Both the position numbers and the translations under genes were made by a program. The notes below the pieces were generated by a model. That model made no database searches, was not told the origin of the DNA, and was given only the letters and a program-made list of their open reading frames with translations. A stretch of DNA of 64,000 bases from assembly GCA_963680875.1 (NCBI GenBank), contig OY804585.1, positions 24,219,686-24,283,685 on the forward strand, written 5' to 3'. Each line of letters begins with the position of its first letter. Position 1 is the stretch's first letter. This document shows positions 46,127 to 57,788 of the stretch, in pieces. Origin of the DNA: Bathymodiolus brooksi (Eukaryota > Mollusca > Bivalvia > Mytilida > Modiolidae).

Positions 46127-47092
46127 GTGAGTATAAATATCACAGAAATCAAAGATTTACTCTTCATGTATTATTTGTTTCCCAAACAAGACAGGCTGAA
46201 ATAGTTATCTTGTCAACATTATCATTACCCAGAAAAAGAATTAGTGTATAAAAACTTTTTATGAAAAGAAAGTACAGTGTTGGTCAACAAATCCACCAAT
46301 ATCAACAAAACAAATAATCACCTCTCACCTCAAACCATCTTAAACATAATAAAGACCATGATATAAGACGTAGGAAATCAAGGTCCTGGCTTGAGACAGT
46401 CACAAACATGTTTTAATTGCTTTGTCATGTTCAAACTTAATGGCTGGAATATTTTTTTTTAAATAATTTGCATCTTTTAAGACAAAAAGAGATAAAATTA
46501 TAGTCCTGAAGTGCCTTTCATTACCATGGAAAAACTCCTAAAAATGGTATAATTTCAAATTGTTGGGAATGTAAGATTCTGTTTTAAAACTGTAATATCA
46601 TTAATATTCATTGGTTACCAACTTTCCTACTTTTCATTGGTACCAACAAACTATGAAGTACCCTGCCTACATTAGTATGGAGAGTATTGCTTAAAACATT
46701 AAAACCATAAAAAAATATATGATGTTTTCAGTCAGTCTTTGAAAATTGATACCAATAAAAATGTATTTAAAAAAAGTCCTATTTTTTTTTAGATGATCCC
46801 TATATGTCTGGTAGTCTAATAGAATGAATGCAATCAGTATTAAGTAATAATTTTTGTTAATATGAATACTTCAGATGAAAGTTATGATATTTTAGGGGCA
46901 CATTATTAGATTTTGAGATGGAACTTCCAGTAATTCATGCAATTCAGGTATACACAGACTACTAACGTGATACAAATTTGTCATGGCAACAGTTATATGA
47001 ATGCTTTAGTTTGATTGTCATGCATGTGATATTTTGTATTGGGGCTCTAAACCCCTGTTATGGTACTTTCAGATTCCAGGGCCAAGAGAGCG
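46127..47092. other. Intron 8, nothing recognised
   Basis: AT-rich sequence. Confidence 0.5.
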
Positions 47093-47228
47093 CAGTCCTT
47101 GAAATGAAAATTGGAATTTACTGTTCCGAGTCAAATTCTTGAATTTATTTTTATGTAGTTCGAAATAAAAACTGAAAAATTTACTGGTCCAAACAAAGTT
47201 TTACAGTCCGGTGCTCATCATGTGAACT
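47093..47228 (+). mobile_element. CAGTCCTC-family element, right end decayed
   Basis: CAGTCCTTGAAATGAAAATT, AAATTCTTGAATTTATTTTT and AAATTTACTGGTCCAAACAA match 58289-58440. Confidence 0.8.
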
Positions 47229-47949
47229 TGTATTTCTTACAGTTAGTCTCTATTTTATCAAGGCCTGTTCACTGATGTCTATGACTTTCATAAGATCAGT
47301 ACATTTCAGTAGTAAAATTCTACTAAACCCCTTCAAATGATTTCATTCTTTTCCAACGGCTACTTTTTTCCTGTAGCAGCCATAATAAAAGGATTACACG
47401 TACATGAACTTGTATGATGATTGACAATTAACATGGCTGTCTTAAAGGCTGCAATTACAAACATCGACCATTAAATTGAGATTTAAAAGTTGTATAATCC
47501 TTTGACGATGTAGATACACCAATAATTCTAGTATTTTTATTGGACTGAAATTTATTTTATTTTTGAATTTAAAAACAGACTTTTTAAATGGAATTTTAGA
47601 ATATTTCTTGTATTTATACTCGACGAACATTCTATTTTATTTTCAAACTAAAACATATTTTTAAATATAATTTTTGACTTGTGACTTCATTCGAAACATT
47701 TTACCATAGATAGTAGTATGTAAGTTGTTGCAGTAGACCTATATTACTTATACTCTTAACTGTTACTGATACTGTTATAAAATGTTAACTGTTACTAAAA
47801 CTTGTGTTTAGCATCTTTAGTGCATGATTTAATGTTATGAAAGAACATTTGACTTTATTTCTGTCTCTATATGATAACTGTGACCATTTTTACCAGTTCG
47901 TTTGTGTCTTGTAAGACATATTTTAATTGAGGGAAGGGTTACATGTACA
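47229..47949. other. Intron 8, nothing recognised
   Basis: AT-rich sequence. Confidence 0.5.
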
Positions 47950-48115
47950 GTCTTAAAGGGTGCCTCTATATAGCAAATAACTGCCTATAAAAAGCAGTCT
48001 CATTTTTCCCCTTAATGAATAGTGTATATAATTTTAACCTGTATATAAAGTGCAACTGCTCATAAAGATGCACATTTCAGGTTCCTTTGATATATACAGG
48101 TTTTACTGTATCTGT
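47950..48115. mobile_element. Dispersed element (AAAGGGTGCC type)
   Basis: TACAGTCTTAAAGGGTGCCT at the left and TATATACAGGTTTTACTGTA at the right; middle matches 25225-25410. Confidence 0.65.
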
Positions 48116-48392
48116 AAATATTTAAATTTATGATACAGTAATTTTACAGTTAAGCAACCAACTACTCTACAATTTATTCATTGTAACCGAAATTTGTTAT
48201 TTTTGATTGGACGAAGTTATATTTTCAGTCTCAAAAATAGATTAATTTGACCTATAACAGTTTTCCTGTAATTTTATTATGATCTTAAAGAATTGAGAGG
48301 TATAAATGGTCACAGTTAAAACAGTAACATTAGGATTGTCTATATAACAAGTAATATTATTGTTATCATGTTGCATTTTTGATATTTTGTAG

Positions 48393-48444
48393 GGATTCTC
48401 AAGGTCAGCTTGAATTAGAACAACCTGTTGCACAGATAGTGCAG
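48393..48444 (+). CDS. BRSK: BRSK exon 9: linker between kinase and UBA
   Basis: A 52-base exon encoding (A)DSQGQLELEQPVAQIVQ, residues 242-259. It corresponds to the vertebrate segment GGKNEPEPEQPIPRKVQ; only EQP and VQ are clearly conserved, so identity rests on exact phase (1 base then 17 codons), the splice sites (TTTTGTAG and CAG|GTACTA) and position. Confidence 0.88.
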
Positions 48445-48594
48445 GTACTATCATTGGTTATTTATGGGATGGTAAAAAAGGTTTCATAATGAATTTATTA
48501 TCATATTTATTCATGTGTACACAAAACCTGATTTCATTTTTACTGTTGTATTTTGGCTGTATACATTACCTGGTTTCAGTTGTACAGTCAGAGG

Positions 48595-48990
48595 TTTAAG
48601 TGAGCTTTTCCAATTGAAAAGTGTCCTTCTGTCTGTTTATCTGTAAGTAAACATTACAGAATACCGAAGGGGCTGTAAGTCTGTATTTTAGAGAATACCG
48701 AAGGGGCTGTAAGTCTGTATTTTAGAGAATACCGAAGGGGCCGTAAGTCTGTATTTTAGAGAATACCGAAGGGGCTGTAAGTCTGTATTTTGTAAATTTT
48801 CAGCTTCTTCAGAAACACTGCATCCCCAGTAACCAAACTGACCACATAGATACTTTTAGGTGTTTTAAAGAAGTATTGAATCTTTCCAGAGCGATTCATG
48901 AATCCAAATGGTGGTCCTGGCCTCTGAGACATTTTTGTTTACTTCTTCTCCAGAACTACTGCATGTGAAGTCACCAATAAATCTTGTAGT
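48595..48990 (+). mobile_element. AGCTCACC-type fragment containing a 34-bp tandem repeat
   Basis: AAGTGAGCTTTTCCAATTG opens it. Four units of GAATACCGAAGGGGCTGTAA then GTCTGTATTTTAGA lie at 48659-48795. CTTCTCCAGAACTACTGCAT resembles the inner module of the family. Confidence 0.6.
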
Positions 48991-49895
48991 CATAGCTTAA
49001 AAAAAAAAATGATAGTTTCATCTTTTTAAGAGCAAGTTTATTTGTTGACCTCTGACTGATCTGTCACGTTCAGAGGTCAAGTTTAAGCATAAATATTCAG
49101 ATAAGCATTTAGAGTAGTGAATGATGTAATTATATCCAAATAATTGTCACCTAAAAACTGATTAGGTGGCAAATTGGGTTCAGAATAAGGTTTTCATCAA
49201 GTCTGTATACAAAGATTACAATCTGTTTTACGTGAAGGTGAATGTAATGTTGGTAAATAAATACAGTCAAAAAGCTGTAATTTGTATTATGCTATTGCAT
49301 GAGTGTTAATGTAGACACTTTTGGGATGGATTTATTGCATGAAATATATTGTTCTACTATAGCAAGTATTCAGATGCATTATGGGTAATTTTATTTTTTA
49401 TTAAAAAAAAATTAACCAATAAATGTAGAATAGGGTAATTGTTTATTGGGATATGGCAAAAATGGGTTGGTTTTCTCCCTTAGGCAGTAAATCTTAATAG
49501 AGAATATTGATTGATTGATTGATTGATTGATTGGTGTTCATGAGCAATGTTGCCAGTTTTTCAGCTGTATTGTGGTGTGATCAAGTTTTATAAATTAGTT
49601 TTCTAATAGAGAGTATCTGATATTGTTAAGTATTGATTTTGGAACAAAAAAAAAGCAAAGGCCATTTTTTATATGACTGCAAAAATGTATTGTTGTACAT
49701 GATATGGCAGTCTTGTTGAACTATTTTTCCTTTAATGGTTTTTACTAATGTCAATGATTCAATATAATAATCAAATATACATCAAATTAAGGTTTATAGA
49801 TTCTGACGACTACCAGTAATTCTTTTCACATCTGAATTTTGTATTCTGAAAGAATGAAACAATAAAAACGTAGCTATCTCATTTAGTACACATGA
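48991..49895. other. Intron 9, short microsatellite only
   Basis: (GATT)n at about 49508-49532; otherwise AT-rich and featureless. Confidence 0.5.
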
Positions 49896-50307
49896 TACAT
49901 TTCTGGAGTAACTTTCATCAGATACGTTTCTGGAGTAACTTTTATCAGATACATTTCTGGAGTAACTTTCATCAGATACGTTTCTGGAGTAACTTTCATC
50001 AGATACATTTCTGGAGTAACTTTCATCAGATACGTTTCTGGAGTAACTTTCATCAGATACGTTTCTGGAGTAACTTTCATCAGATACATTTCTGGAGTAA
50101 CTTTCATCAGATACGTTTCTGGAGTAACTTTCATCAGATACATTTCTGGAGTAACTTTCATCAGATACGTTTCTGGAGTAACTTTCATCAGATACATTTC
50201 TGGAGTAATTTTCATCTGATACGTTTCTGGAGTAACTTTCATCAGATACGTTTCTGGAGTAACTTTCATCAGATACGTTTCTGGAGTAACTTTCATCAGA
50301 TACGTTC
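49896..50307. repeat. 27-bp satellite, about 15 units
   Basis: Unit ATACRTTTCTGGAGTAACTT then TCATCAG, alternating ATACG and ATACA. Because 27 is divisible by three and the unit has no stop in one frame of each strand, both strands show a 137-140 codon open frame; these are not genes. Confidence 0.95.
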
Positions 50308-51051
50308 AGAGTAAAAGATTTGAAAGCGATTTAAGCTAAATTTAGGTTATCCATGTGTGGTACGATTTGTTGTCTTTTTTTGTTGTTCAAATTTTACCAG
50401 TTGTTCAAATCAGACCTATTTTCTCTAAATTCATGCTAAAATGTTGTAATCTTGTCTGAAACCACTAAGCTAAGCTAAACCCAACTTGATTGTCAGAATT
50501 GTTAAAAGTTCATCTTTCATAATTGTGTTTGACAGCCAATTGACTAGTTGGTCTCTGATTAAAAAAAGAGTTCTAAAGGCTTAAAATCAGTGCATTATGA
50601 TCAATGTCGCAGTACATCATGGTGTTTTATTGGAATGTAGACTGGTTGACTTCCTACCTGCCTATGCATACATAATGTGTAGGGAACCAGCATATATTGG
50701 AATACAGAACTAAAACAAGACATTTAATTTGTTAAGTTATTAGTAATGTTAAAGAGGTGCCGAAAAAAGGCAAATGTTACCATAATGAAAACTTGTATTG
50801 AAATATAGAATTTTATAGATGTTATAGTTGTGGTGCAAGCATCGTCAGACGCAATATTATGTATATCTCAATGTAACTAGGATTATCAAATGTAGTAGTA
50901 CTAGTACCCAATACTTCCGATGCAATATCAAATTTGTTGTGCATGCTGTATCTTGGTTTCCATTTAACATATCTCAATGAAACTTTAGGGTATTATTTAT
51001 AAGGTTTCCATGGTAATCAATTTATTACTATTGCCATAGTACACTATTAAT
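50308..51051. other. Intron 9; possible AGCTCACC-type relic
   Basis: CTTGTCTGAAACCACTAAGC and AATTGTGTTTGACAGCC (50450-50540) look like a decayed inner module. The rest is featureless. Confidence 0.4.
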
Positions 51052-51262
51052 AGGGGCCGTTGTGGTCATGATCGTATGGTAATTTGATTTACAACTACCT
51101 GTTGGTGTCTATCACCACAAAAGGTGTACTAGATGCAACATTATATGATAAAGTTTGTCTGTGACTTGCAGCAGGTCAGTGGTTTTCTCCAGGTACTCTG
51201 ATTTTCTCCACCAATAAAACTGACTGACCACGATATAACCGAAATATGGTTGAAAGTAATCA
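51052..51262 (+). mobile_element. SINE family 1 copy, box B region deleted
   Basis: GGGGCCGTTGTGGTCATGAT, then CCACAAAAGGTGTACTAGAT (GAGTTCGAACC segment missing), to CGATATAACCGAAATATGGT. Confidence 0.85.
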
Positions 51263-51443
51263 ATATTTATACAGTAACCATAGTATTTTTTTAATGTTAA
51301 ATATTTGATTAGTACTCGATATCTATATGGCTACAATATCCAGTATTGCACAATTGCTATTATATTCAATATGTATATGGTTACTATAGTAATTTATATT
51401 GTACTATTTTTATGGTTATTATGATTTTTCCCCTTTTTTGTAG

Positions 51444-51556
51444 ACATCAATAATACCAAATATACAAGATTTAGACCCAGATGTTTTATCTACCATGAGC
51501 TCTTTACAATGTTTTAAAGATAAAGACAAATTAATAACAGAATTACTAAATACCAA
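51444..51556 (+). CDS. BRSK: BRSK exon 10: UBA-like domain, first part
   Basis: Encodes residues 260-296: TSIIPNIQDLDPDVLSTM, SSLQCFKDKDKLITELLN, T plus two bases of Lys297. Matches vertebrate [25 protein letters not shown]. In AMPK-related kinases this UBA-like fold packs on the kinase domain and supports activation by LKB1. Acceptor TTTTTTGTAG, donor CCAA|GTAAGT. A GT four bases further on would break the frame with exon 11. Confidence 0.96.
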
Positions 51557-52104
51557 GTAAGTACACTTGTAAGTTCTACAATGTCAATGAGTTCATTAGG
51601 ATATTTCTGCGCTCAAATTTTAAAGCTCAAGCTTCGAAAAGATCTTTACTATTAGAAAATTTAAATTGAAATTTAATCGGGAGTGGAGAAATATCGTAAT
51701 CCACTGGTAGTGGAAGGCACATCTGTTTCACATATGTTCAAAATGTCAAAAATATTTTTAAGTCGTTAATTTCCCTCGTTAATGGTCATCGAAAGCAATT
51801 TGGCTAGAATTCTCATGCAGAAATTTAACTACCATAGTGATTAGATTTTACGAAAAGTTAAACACGCTAAGAATAGGAGAAATGTTCATTATTATTTTCA
51901 TGTGACGCTTGACCTGTCATACGTTAATTGATTGCGTATTAATTACTGTAATAGTTTGTGTATTATACACATTGATGTATAATATTCACCTCTTCCATAG
52001 TCCTCTCAATAGAGGTATGTTACCTTACTTCTTGTGTTTAAAACTGTATTAGAGTAATTTCAGTATACATATCCTTAAGAGAAAAGTGCTGTATCTATAA
52101 AATC
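51557..52104. other. Intron 10, nothing recognised
   Basis: AT-rich sequence. Confidence 0.5.
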
Positions 52105-52225
52105 CAACTACCTGTGGTTTTTTAGTACAAAACAGACATCATCATCATCTCATTGAATGTAACTTGTTCTCGTCATGTTATATAGCTGAAAAATACCTCA
52201 GTTGCCATTAAAATTTCACTGCATC
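52105..52225 (+). mobile_element. SINE family 2 3' fragment
   Basis: TAGTACAAAACAGACATCAT to GTTATATAGCTGAAAAATAC and GTTGCCATTAAAA. Confidence 0.75.
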
Positions 52226-52299
52226 ATATTGGAGATTTGATGGTCACAAATTGAGTTTACTGGCAACACGTTAGTGGAGCCAGTAAACGGATATTTACG

Positions 52300-52665
52300 A
52301 CCATTAAATTGATAATTGATGTCGTGAAATTTTCAAATGCAATACAGTTATCTCCATTCTAATGTATTCATGTGTATAGATGTGTATTGCTACATTATTG
52401 ACAAGATGACGTAAGTGGTAATCAGCTAAAATTCTACAAATATCTCATGCTATTTCAACCGTGGAATTGATACAGTGAAATTACACCATTAAATTGACAG
52501 TTGATGCTGTGAAATTTTCAAATACAATACAGTTATCTACATTCTAATGTAATCATGTGTATTGCCAAATTATTGACAAGATGACGGAAACGGTAATCGG
52601 CTAAAATTCTACAAATATCTCGTGCTATTTCAACCGTGGAATTGATACCGTGAAAATTAAAGCAT
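52300..52665. repeat. Two-unit direct duplication of about 175 bp
   Basis: Shared blocks: ACCATTAAATTGA, GTGAAATTTTCAAAT, AATACAGTTATCT, GGCTAAAATTCTACAAATAT and CTATTTCAACCGTGGAATTG. Confidence 0.88.
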
Positions 52666-52732
52666 TGTCCAATCACAAACCATGAATATTAAACAACTAC
52701 ATTAGAATTGTTCATAATAAGAAGAGTTTGAA

Positions 52733-53235
52733 GATACCAAACGGGTAATCAGAATCTGTAAATAGAAGGACAGACAACACAATGGCCACAAGATACCAAA
52801 CGGGTAATCAGAATCCGTAAATAGAAGGACAGACAACACAATGGCCACAAGATACCAAACGGGTAATCAGAATCTGTAAATAGAAGGACAGACAACACAA
52901 TGGCCACAAGATACCAAACGGGTAATCAGAATCTGTAAATAGAAGGACAGACAACACAATGGCCACAAGATACCAAACGGGTAATCAGAATCTGTAAATA
53001 GAAGGACAGACAACACAATGGCCACAAGATACCAAACGGGTAATCAGAATCTGTAAATAGAAGGACAGACAACACAATGGCCACAAGAAAAAAGTACAAA
53101 ACAACGATCTACAAAAAATACATATAAAACTAAAGATCGAGTAACACAAACCCCACTAACAACCGGGGGTGAACTCGGGTGCTCCGGAAGAATAAGCAGT
53201 TCCTTCTCCACTAGTGGCACTGGTCGTGTTACTCC
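52733..53235 (+). mobile_element. GGCCATTGTGTTGT-family repeat with its start amplified as a 59-bp satellite
   Basis: Six nearly identical 59-bp units (AAGATACCAAACGGGTAATC, AGAATCTGTAAATAGAAGGA, CAGACAACACAATGGCCAC) end at 53086; the unrepeated remainder (GGGGGTGAACTCGGGTGCTC, CCTTCTCCACTAGTGGCACT) follows. Confidence 0.92.
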
Positions 53236-53239
53236 AATA

Positions 53240-53335
53240 ATTATTACCTTAATTTATCATTTCATCGAGTGTAAATTGTTCTCGCCATGGTATAGCTGAC
53301 ATATCGCTCATTTGGGGTTTTATAAAAACAGTCAC
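53240..53335 (+). mobile_element. SINE family 2 3' end fragment
   Basis: TGTAAATTGTTCTCGCCATG, GTATAGCTGACATATCGCTC and a CACTCACAC tail. Confidence 0.7.
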
Positions 53336-53343
53336 TCACACTG

Positions 53344-53590
53344 TAAATGGTAGTTGGATTTATAACTACCTATGCAATCAGTGCCTATCACCACTATCAT
53401 TGTGAGTTCTAATCCCACTCATGGCAAGGTGTACACGATGCAACATTATGTGATAAAGTTTGTCAGTGACTTGCGGCAGGTCGGTGGTTTTCTCCGGGTA
53501 CTCTAGTTTCCTCCACCAATAAAATTGACCACCACGATATAACTGAAATGTTTTTGAAAGTGGCGTTAAACACCATAACCCTAACCCCTC
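53344..53590 (+). mobile_element. SINE family 1 copy, 5'-truncated
   Basis: TGGTAGTTGGATTTATAACT to CACCATAACCCTAACCCCTC. Confidence 0.88.
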
Positions 53591-53728
53591 ACTTACAGTG
53601 GATAATTCAAATATTTGGTTGATTTTAATTGAATTCATTGATCTGTTTAACTTCAACACACCAAATTATGATATTTGTTTGAAATAATCTTGCTTTAATT
53701 CTAAAACAAATTCTATTTGTATTTACAG

Positions 53729-53829
53729 ACACAACACAGAAAAAGTAGTATATTTTCTACTTCTAGACAGAAAACTCAGGAACCCCAGTATTGAAGATGA
53801 AATTGATATCAAAACAAGATCTGAATCAG
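53729..53829 (+). CDS. BRSK: BRSK exon 11: UBA-like domain, second part
   Basis: Encodes (K)HNTEKVVYFLLLDRKLRN, PSIEDEIDIKTRSES and one base of Ala331 (residues 297-330). VVYFLLLDRK is the conserved last helix of the UBA-like region (MIYFLLLDRK in vertebrates). After it the sequence becomes acidic and diverges. Acceptor TATTTACAG, donor TCAG|GTTTGT. Confidence 0.96.
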
Positions 53830-54092
53830 GTTTGTATATATACAGAACATGTAGAAAATCTTGATCCTATATCGATTAATTGATTGATTATTGCTTAACG
53901 TCCAGTGAACAGTATTTCAACTATATTCAGGACGAAAAACGTTCAATGATATACAGAATCTATATAGAAATGAGGGAAGAATGGACCAATCAGGACAACA
54001 ACTTTTGGCTGCCACCAGAAAAACATGAGAGTTCAGTAGAAATGAAAAATTAAGTTTGTGTAGCAGCTACAATGCACCTACTCTGTTTTGAA

Positions 54093-54215
54093 ATCTACAA
54101 GTGAGGTTGAAATCTACAAGTGAGGTTGAAATCTACAGGTGAGGTTGAAATCTACAGGTGAGGTTGAAATCTACAAGTGAGGTTGAAATCTACAAATGAG
54201 GTTGAAATCTACAAG
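54093..54215. repeat. 19-bp tandem repeat, six to seven units
   Basis: Unit GAAATCTACAAGTGAGGTT, with AAG/AGG/AAA variants. Confidence 0.93.
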
Positions 54216-54776
54216 TGAGGTCTTTGATGTGAAGGGAGAGTGACATTCTCTAAACATGTTACCCACTATTCTGTATTATAACCTGGCAATTCCCCAATCG
54301 AGAGGGTACTCCTTTTTTGCCACCTGGCTTTTATGTTTTGTGGGTTCAATAAAGACCAGACGTCCGTTTACTACAAACTACATTTTAACACTAACTAAAT
54401 ATAATTGCAACATATGATGAGGAAAACAGAGTAGTGCATAAAACTTATAGGTGTACCGTGGGAACTGTCATATTAAAGATAGAAAGTGTTGATGATAAGT
54501 TACAGTCACAGCATGTAGAGAATCTATATGATAACAAAGATAACACTGGCGACTCTCTATGCAGTGCTGTGGTAGTTCCCTGGGAAGTGTCACCAATACC
54601 AAATAATACAGTATATGAAAATATGATTTTGGAGATAGATTTTGTTTATTGAAAGCAACTTTGAAATATTGCAGCTACTAGATATAAAGCAGGTTTGGAA
54701 ATGATCACTTTAGTTTCTCATTTCCTTTAATGATATTTGATGCACAGTCAATGTCACAACTTTGATGGTTTGGTTT
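54216..54776. other. Intron 11, nothing recognised
   Basis: A 72-codon open frame (54434-54652) shows no known family and no plausible splice context; left uncalled. Confidence 0.45.
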
Positions 54777-55015
54777 GATTTGTGATGTTTTACGCCACTT
54801 TAAACCATATTTCAGTTATTCCCTGGCGGTCAGTTTTATTGAAACCGGAGTACCCGGAGAAATCCACCAACCAGTCACATGTCACTGACAAACTTTATCA
54901 CATTATGTTGTACACCTCACCCTGATCGAGATTCGAACTCACAACATTAGTGGTGATAGGCACTGATTGCATAGGTAGTTGTAAATCCAACTACCATGCG
55001 ATCACGGCCACGACA
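54777..55015 (-). mobile_element. SINE family 1 copy, reverse strand
   Basis: GTGATGTTTTACGCCACTTT, ATTGAAACCGGAGTACCCGG, ending CCATGCGATCACGGCCACGA. Confidence 0.88.
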
Positions 55016-55387
55016 TTGAAACAAGAATTTATTACTTGAATCTTTTTATCAGAGATGAAAGTGTTTCTACAATCAGCAGATTTTCTCTTTATTTTTTGCC
55101 AAACAGTTACAATAATGAATGATTTTGGGGCATTGTAAAGTGTGTTTCCTTTCTATTATCAGTGATCACCATTATTTGACTTATTTTTTTTTCATCTACT
55201 TGCCCAAAAGCCAAATGTTGAACAATTTTCTATTTATTCATACAAATTCTTTAATAATTTTCACTTGTTCGAATCCAGTTGTACTTGTCCCAGGCTTCTG
55301 GCAAGTGACTGGATCACTTACACCTCTGTTTTATGCATATTTGATTTCAGAGTTTTCACATAAACATTTCAGTTGTATCTGTTTCAG

Positions 55388-55448
55388 CTGATCCTCCTAG
55401 AAAAAGAATTGATGTTGTTCAATTAAATGAACAAAATGGACAGCCAAG
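55388..55448 (+). CDS. BRSK: BRSK exon 12: DPPRKR segment
   Basis: A 61-base exon encoding (A)DPPRKRIDVVQLNEQNGQP and two bases of Arg351. DPPRKRID aligns with vertebrate IDPPRKRVDS. Acceptor TCTGTTTCAG, donor CAAG|GTAAGT. It starts in phase 1 and ends in phase 2, and it joins directly either to exon 13 or, in frame, to exon 14. Confidence 0.95.
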
Positions 55449-55782
55449 GTAAGTCGTGAATCAACTGTTTGGCTTCCCCTTTTGAATAAAACTATATGGA
55501 AACAATGCTCTGCTGATAGTAAAATATCTTAAAAAACTCATGGGTCCAAAATTATTTCTTATTTAAGCTTACAACACTACTGTGTTAATTAAAGCTGACT
55601 TACACTACATAACTCAAATATTGTTGGAAGTGAAATTTTCTATCATAATCATACTCCATTTTAGAACAAATATGAGTACTCAATTTGCTATCAACTTTTA
55701 TTGTTTTCGTTCAGACCACATTCTTTCACCATTCTACATCTACTTGCTCTGGTGTGTGAGTTATAATTTAAAACCTGTCTAA

Positions 55783-56187
55783 ACAGAACAATAGTACCTC
55801 TAATAATATAAAACCTGTATAAACAAAACAATAGTACCTCTAATAATCTAAGACCTGTCTAAACAGAACAGTTTTACTACTAATAATCTAAAACCTGTCT
55901 AAACAAAACAGTTTTTCTACTAACAATCTTAAAACTGTCTAAACAGAACAGTCTTACTATTAATAATTTAAACCCTGTCTAAACAGAACAATTTAACTAC
56001 TAATAATATAAAACCTGTCTAAACAGAACAGTTTTACTACTAATAATCTAAAACCTGTCTAAACAACAGTTTTACTACTAATAATGAAAACCCTGTCTAA
56101 ACAGAACAATGTTACTACTAATAATCTAAAGCCTGTCTAAACAGAACAGGTTTACTACTAATAATTTAAAACCTGTCTAAACAGAAC
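55783..56187. repeat. 40-bp satellite, about 10 diverged units
   Basis: Unit TAATAATCTAAAACCTGTCT then AAACAGAACAGTTTTACTAC. AACCTGTCTAAAC matches the left-end sequence of the TA-type elements. Confidence 0.93.
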
Positions 56188-56342
56188 GGTATTATGACGT
56201 ATGAAACTAGGATGTAATTTAATTCTATGTTTATTTAAAGAGGATTGCTTAACAGCCAATGTCAACTAGTATCTAGCTGTCCTCAATGTAAAACTGTGAT
56301 CGCCCATAAATAGAAAAAATGTCTCATATAATTTTCTACTAT

Positions 56343-56663
56343 TATGATAGTACTTGGGTATCTATTTTATTTTGGGTTCATTTAGACAGGTTCTACTATA
56401 ATACTCTTAAAAAGTACTTGGGTATCTATTTTATTTTGGGTTCATTTAGACAGGTTTTACTATAATACTCTTAAAAAGTACTTGGGTATCTATTTGATTT
56501 TGGGTTCATTTAGACAGGTTTTACTATAATACTCTTAAAAAGTACTTGGGTATCTATTTGATTTTGGGTTCATTTAGACAGGTTTTACTATAATACTCTT
56601 AAAAAGTACTTGGGTATCTATTTGATTTTGGGTTCATTTAGACAGGTTTTACTATAATACTCG
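56343..56663. repeat. 64-bp satellite, block upstream of exon 13 (5 units)
   Basis: Unit AGTACTTGGGTATCTATTTK, ATTTTGGGTTCATTTAGACA, GGTTTTACTATAATACTCTT, AAAA. TTTAGACAGGTTTTACTATA is the right-end sequence of a TA-type element. Confidence 0.95.
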
Positions 56664-56706
56664 TTAATGCATGTTTACTAACCTGACTAACACTATTTGT
56701 ATACAG

Positions 56707-56775
56707 GTTATCACTAGGAAGTATTAGTGAAGGTTCACCAACAGCCTCCCGGCGAGCTTTAGCTGTACAAAGAGT
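56707..56775 (+). CDS. BRSK: BRSK exon 13: frame-neutral linker exon inside satellite DNA
   Basis: A 69-base exon encoding (R)LSLGSISEGSPTASRRAL, AVQR and two bases of Val374, aligning with vertebrate SVTDGGSPVPARRAIEMAQ. Acceptor TATACAG, donor AGAGT|GTAAGT. Both borders are phase 2, so skipping it joins AG of exon 12 to T of exon 14 (AGT AGG) and keeps the frame. Blocks of the same 64-bp satellite lie about 45 bases upstream and 75 bases downstream. It could be an alternative exon; transcript data would decide. Confidence 0.93.
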
Positions 56776-56849
56776 GTAAGTTAACTCCGCTAATCAGCCT
56801 CCCAACAAAATTTGTTTTTTAGTTATATTTCATTAGAACATTGTCATAA

Positions 56850-57262
56850 GTCCAAAGTACTTGGGTATCTATTTTATTTTGGGTTCATTTAGACAGGTTC
56901 TACTATACTACTCTTAAAAAGTACTTAGGTATCTATTTTATTTTGGGTTCATTTAGACAGGTTCTACTATACTACTCTTAAAAAGTACTTGGGTATCTAT
57001 TTTATTTTGGGTTCATTTAGACAGGTTCTACTATACTACTCTTAAAAAGTACTTGGGTATCTATTTTATTTTGGGTTCATTTAGACAGGTTCTACTATAA
57101 TACTCTTAAAAAGTACTTGGGTATCTATTTTATTTTGGGTTCATTTAGACAGGTTCTACTATACTACTCTTAAAAAGTACTTGGGTATCTATTTTATTTT
57201 GGGTTCATTTAGACAGGTTCTACTATACTAATCTTAAAAAGTACTAGGGTATCTATTTTATT
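56850..57262. repeat. 64-bp satellite, block downstream of exon 13 (6-7 units)
   Basis: Same unit and orientation as the upstream block, mostly with GGTTCTACTATACTACTCTT instead of GGTTTTACTATAATACTCTT. Confidence 0.95.
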
Positions 57263-57494
57263 TAGAAGCATGGTCATAATTATTGTAACAGCATATATTT
57301 ATCTGTTATTTATAATAAAGCTGAACATGGATAATGTAGGAAACAGATGTTCCGCTAGAATAGGTAGACTTTTTCAGCTTTCATTATATGATGGGGTCGT
57401 AAATTGTTCACTTCCAAATATCAGTGTGTGGGGAATTTTGAGCTATGATATATCAATGTGTAATATTTCTACCCTAATCCATAACCCTTGACTG

Positions 57495-57565
57495 ATCACG
57501 TTGTGATACTCGCTACTCATCACATGATGAGTGGAGAATATCGGAGAATGATCAGCTGTGGGCTT
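57495..57565. repeat. TGATCAC palindrome
   Basis: GATACTCGCTACTCATCACA pairs with TGATGAGTGGAGAATATC, and TGATCACGTTGT with GAATGATCAGC. Confidence 0.7.
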
Positions 57566-57788
57566 CTGACAATTCATTATTGCAAGCTTCTGAATTGCTA
57601 ACTAAGACATGTAAAATCACTAGGGAAAGTCTCTGTTATAATTGATATTAGTGAGATTATTTTGGATTTTAATCAAATATATGAATTTGTCAATAATAAT
57701 GTATATTTCATATCCATTTTTCGTTGTTGATAGCCATGTCTGAACAATTGTTGGTCCATGTAACAATAAAAAATTACTTTTATTTCAG

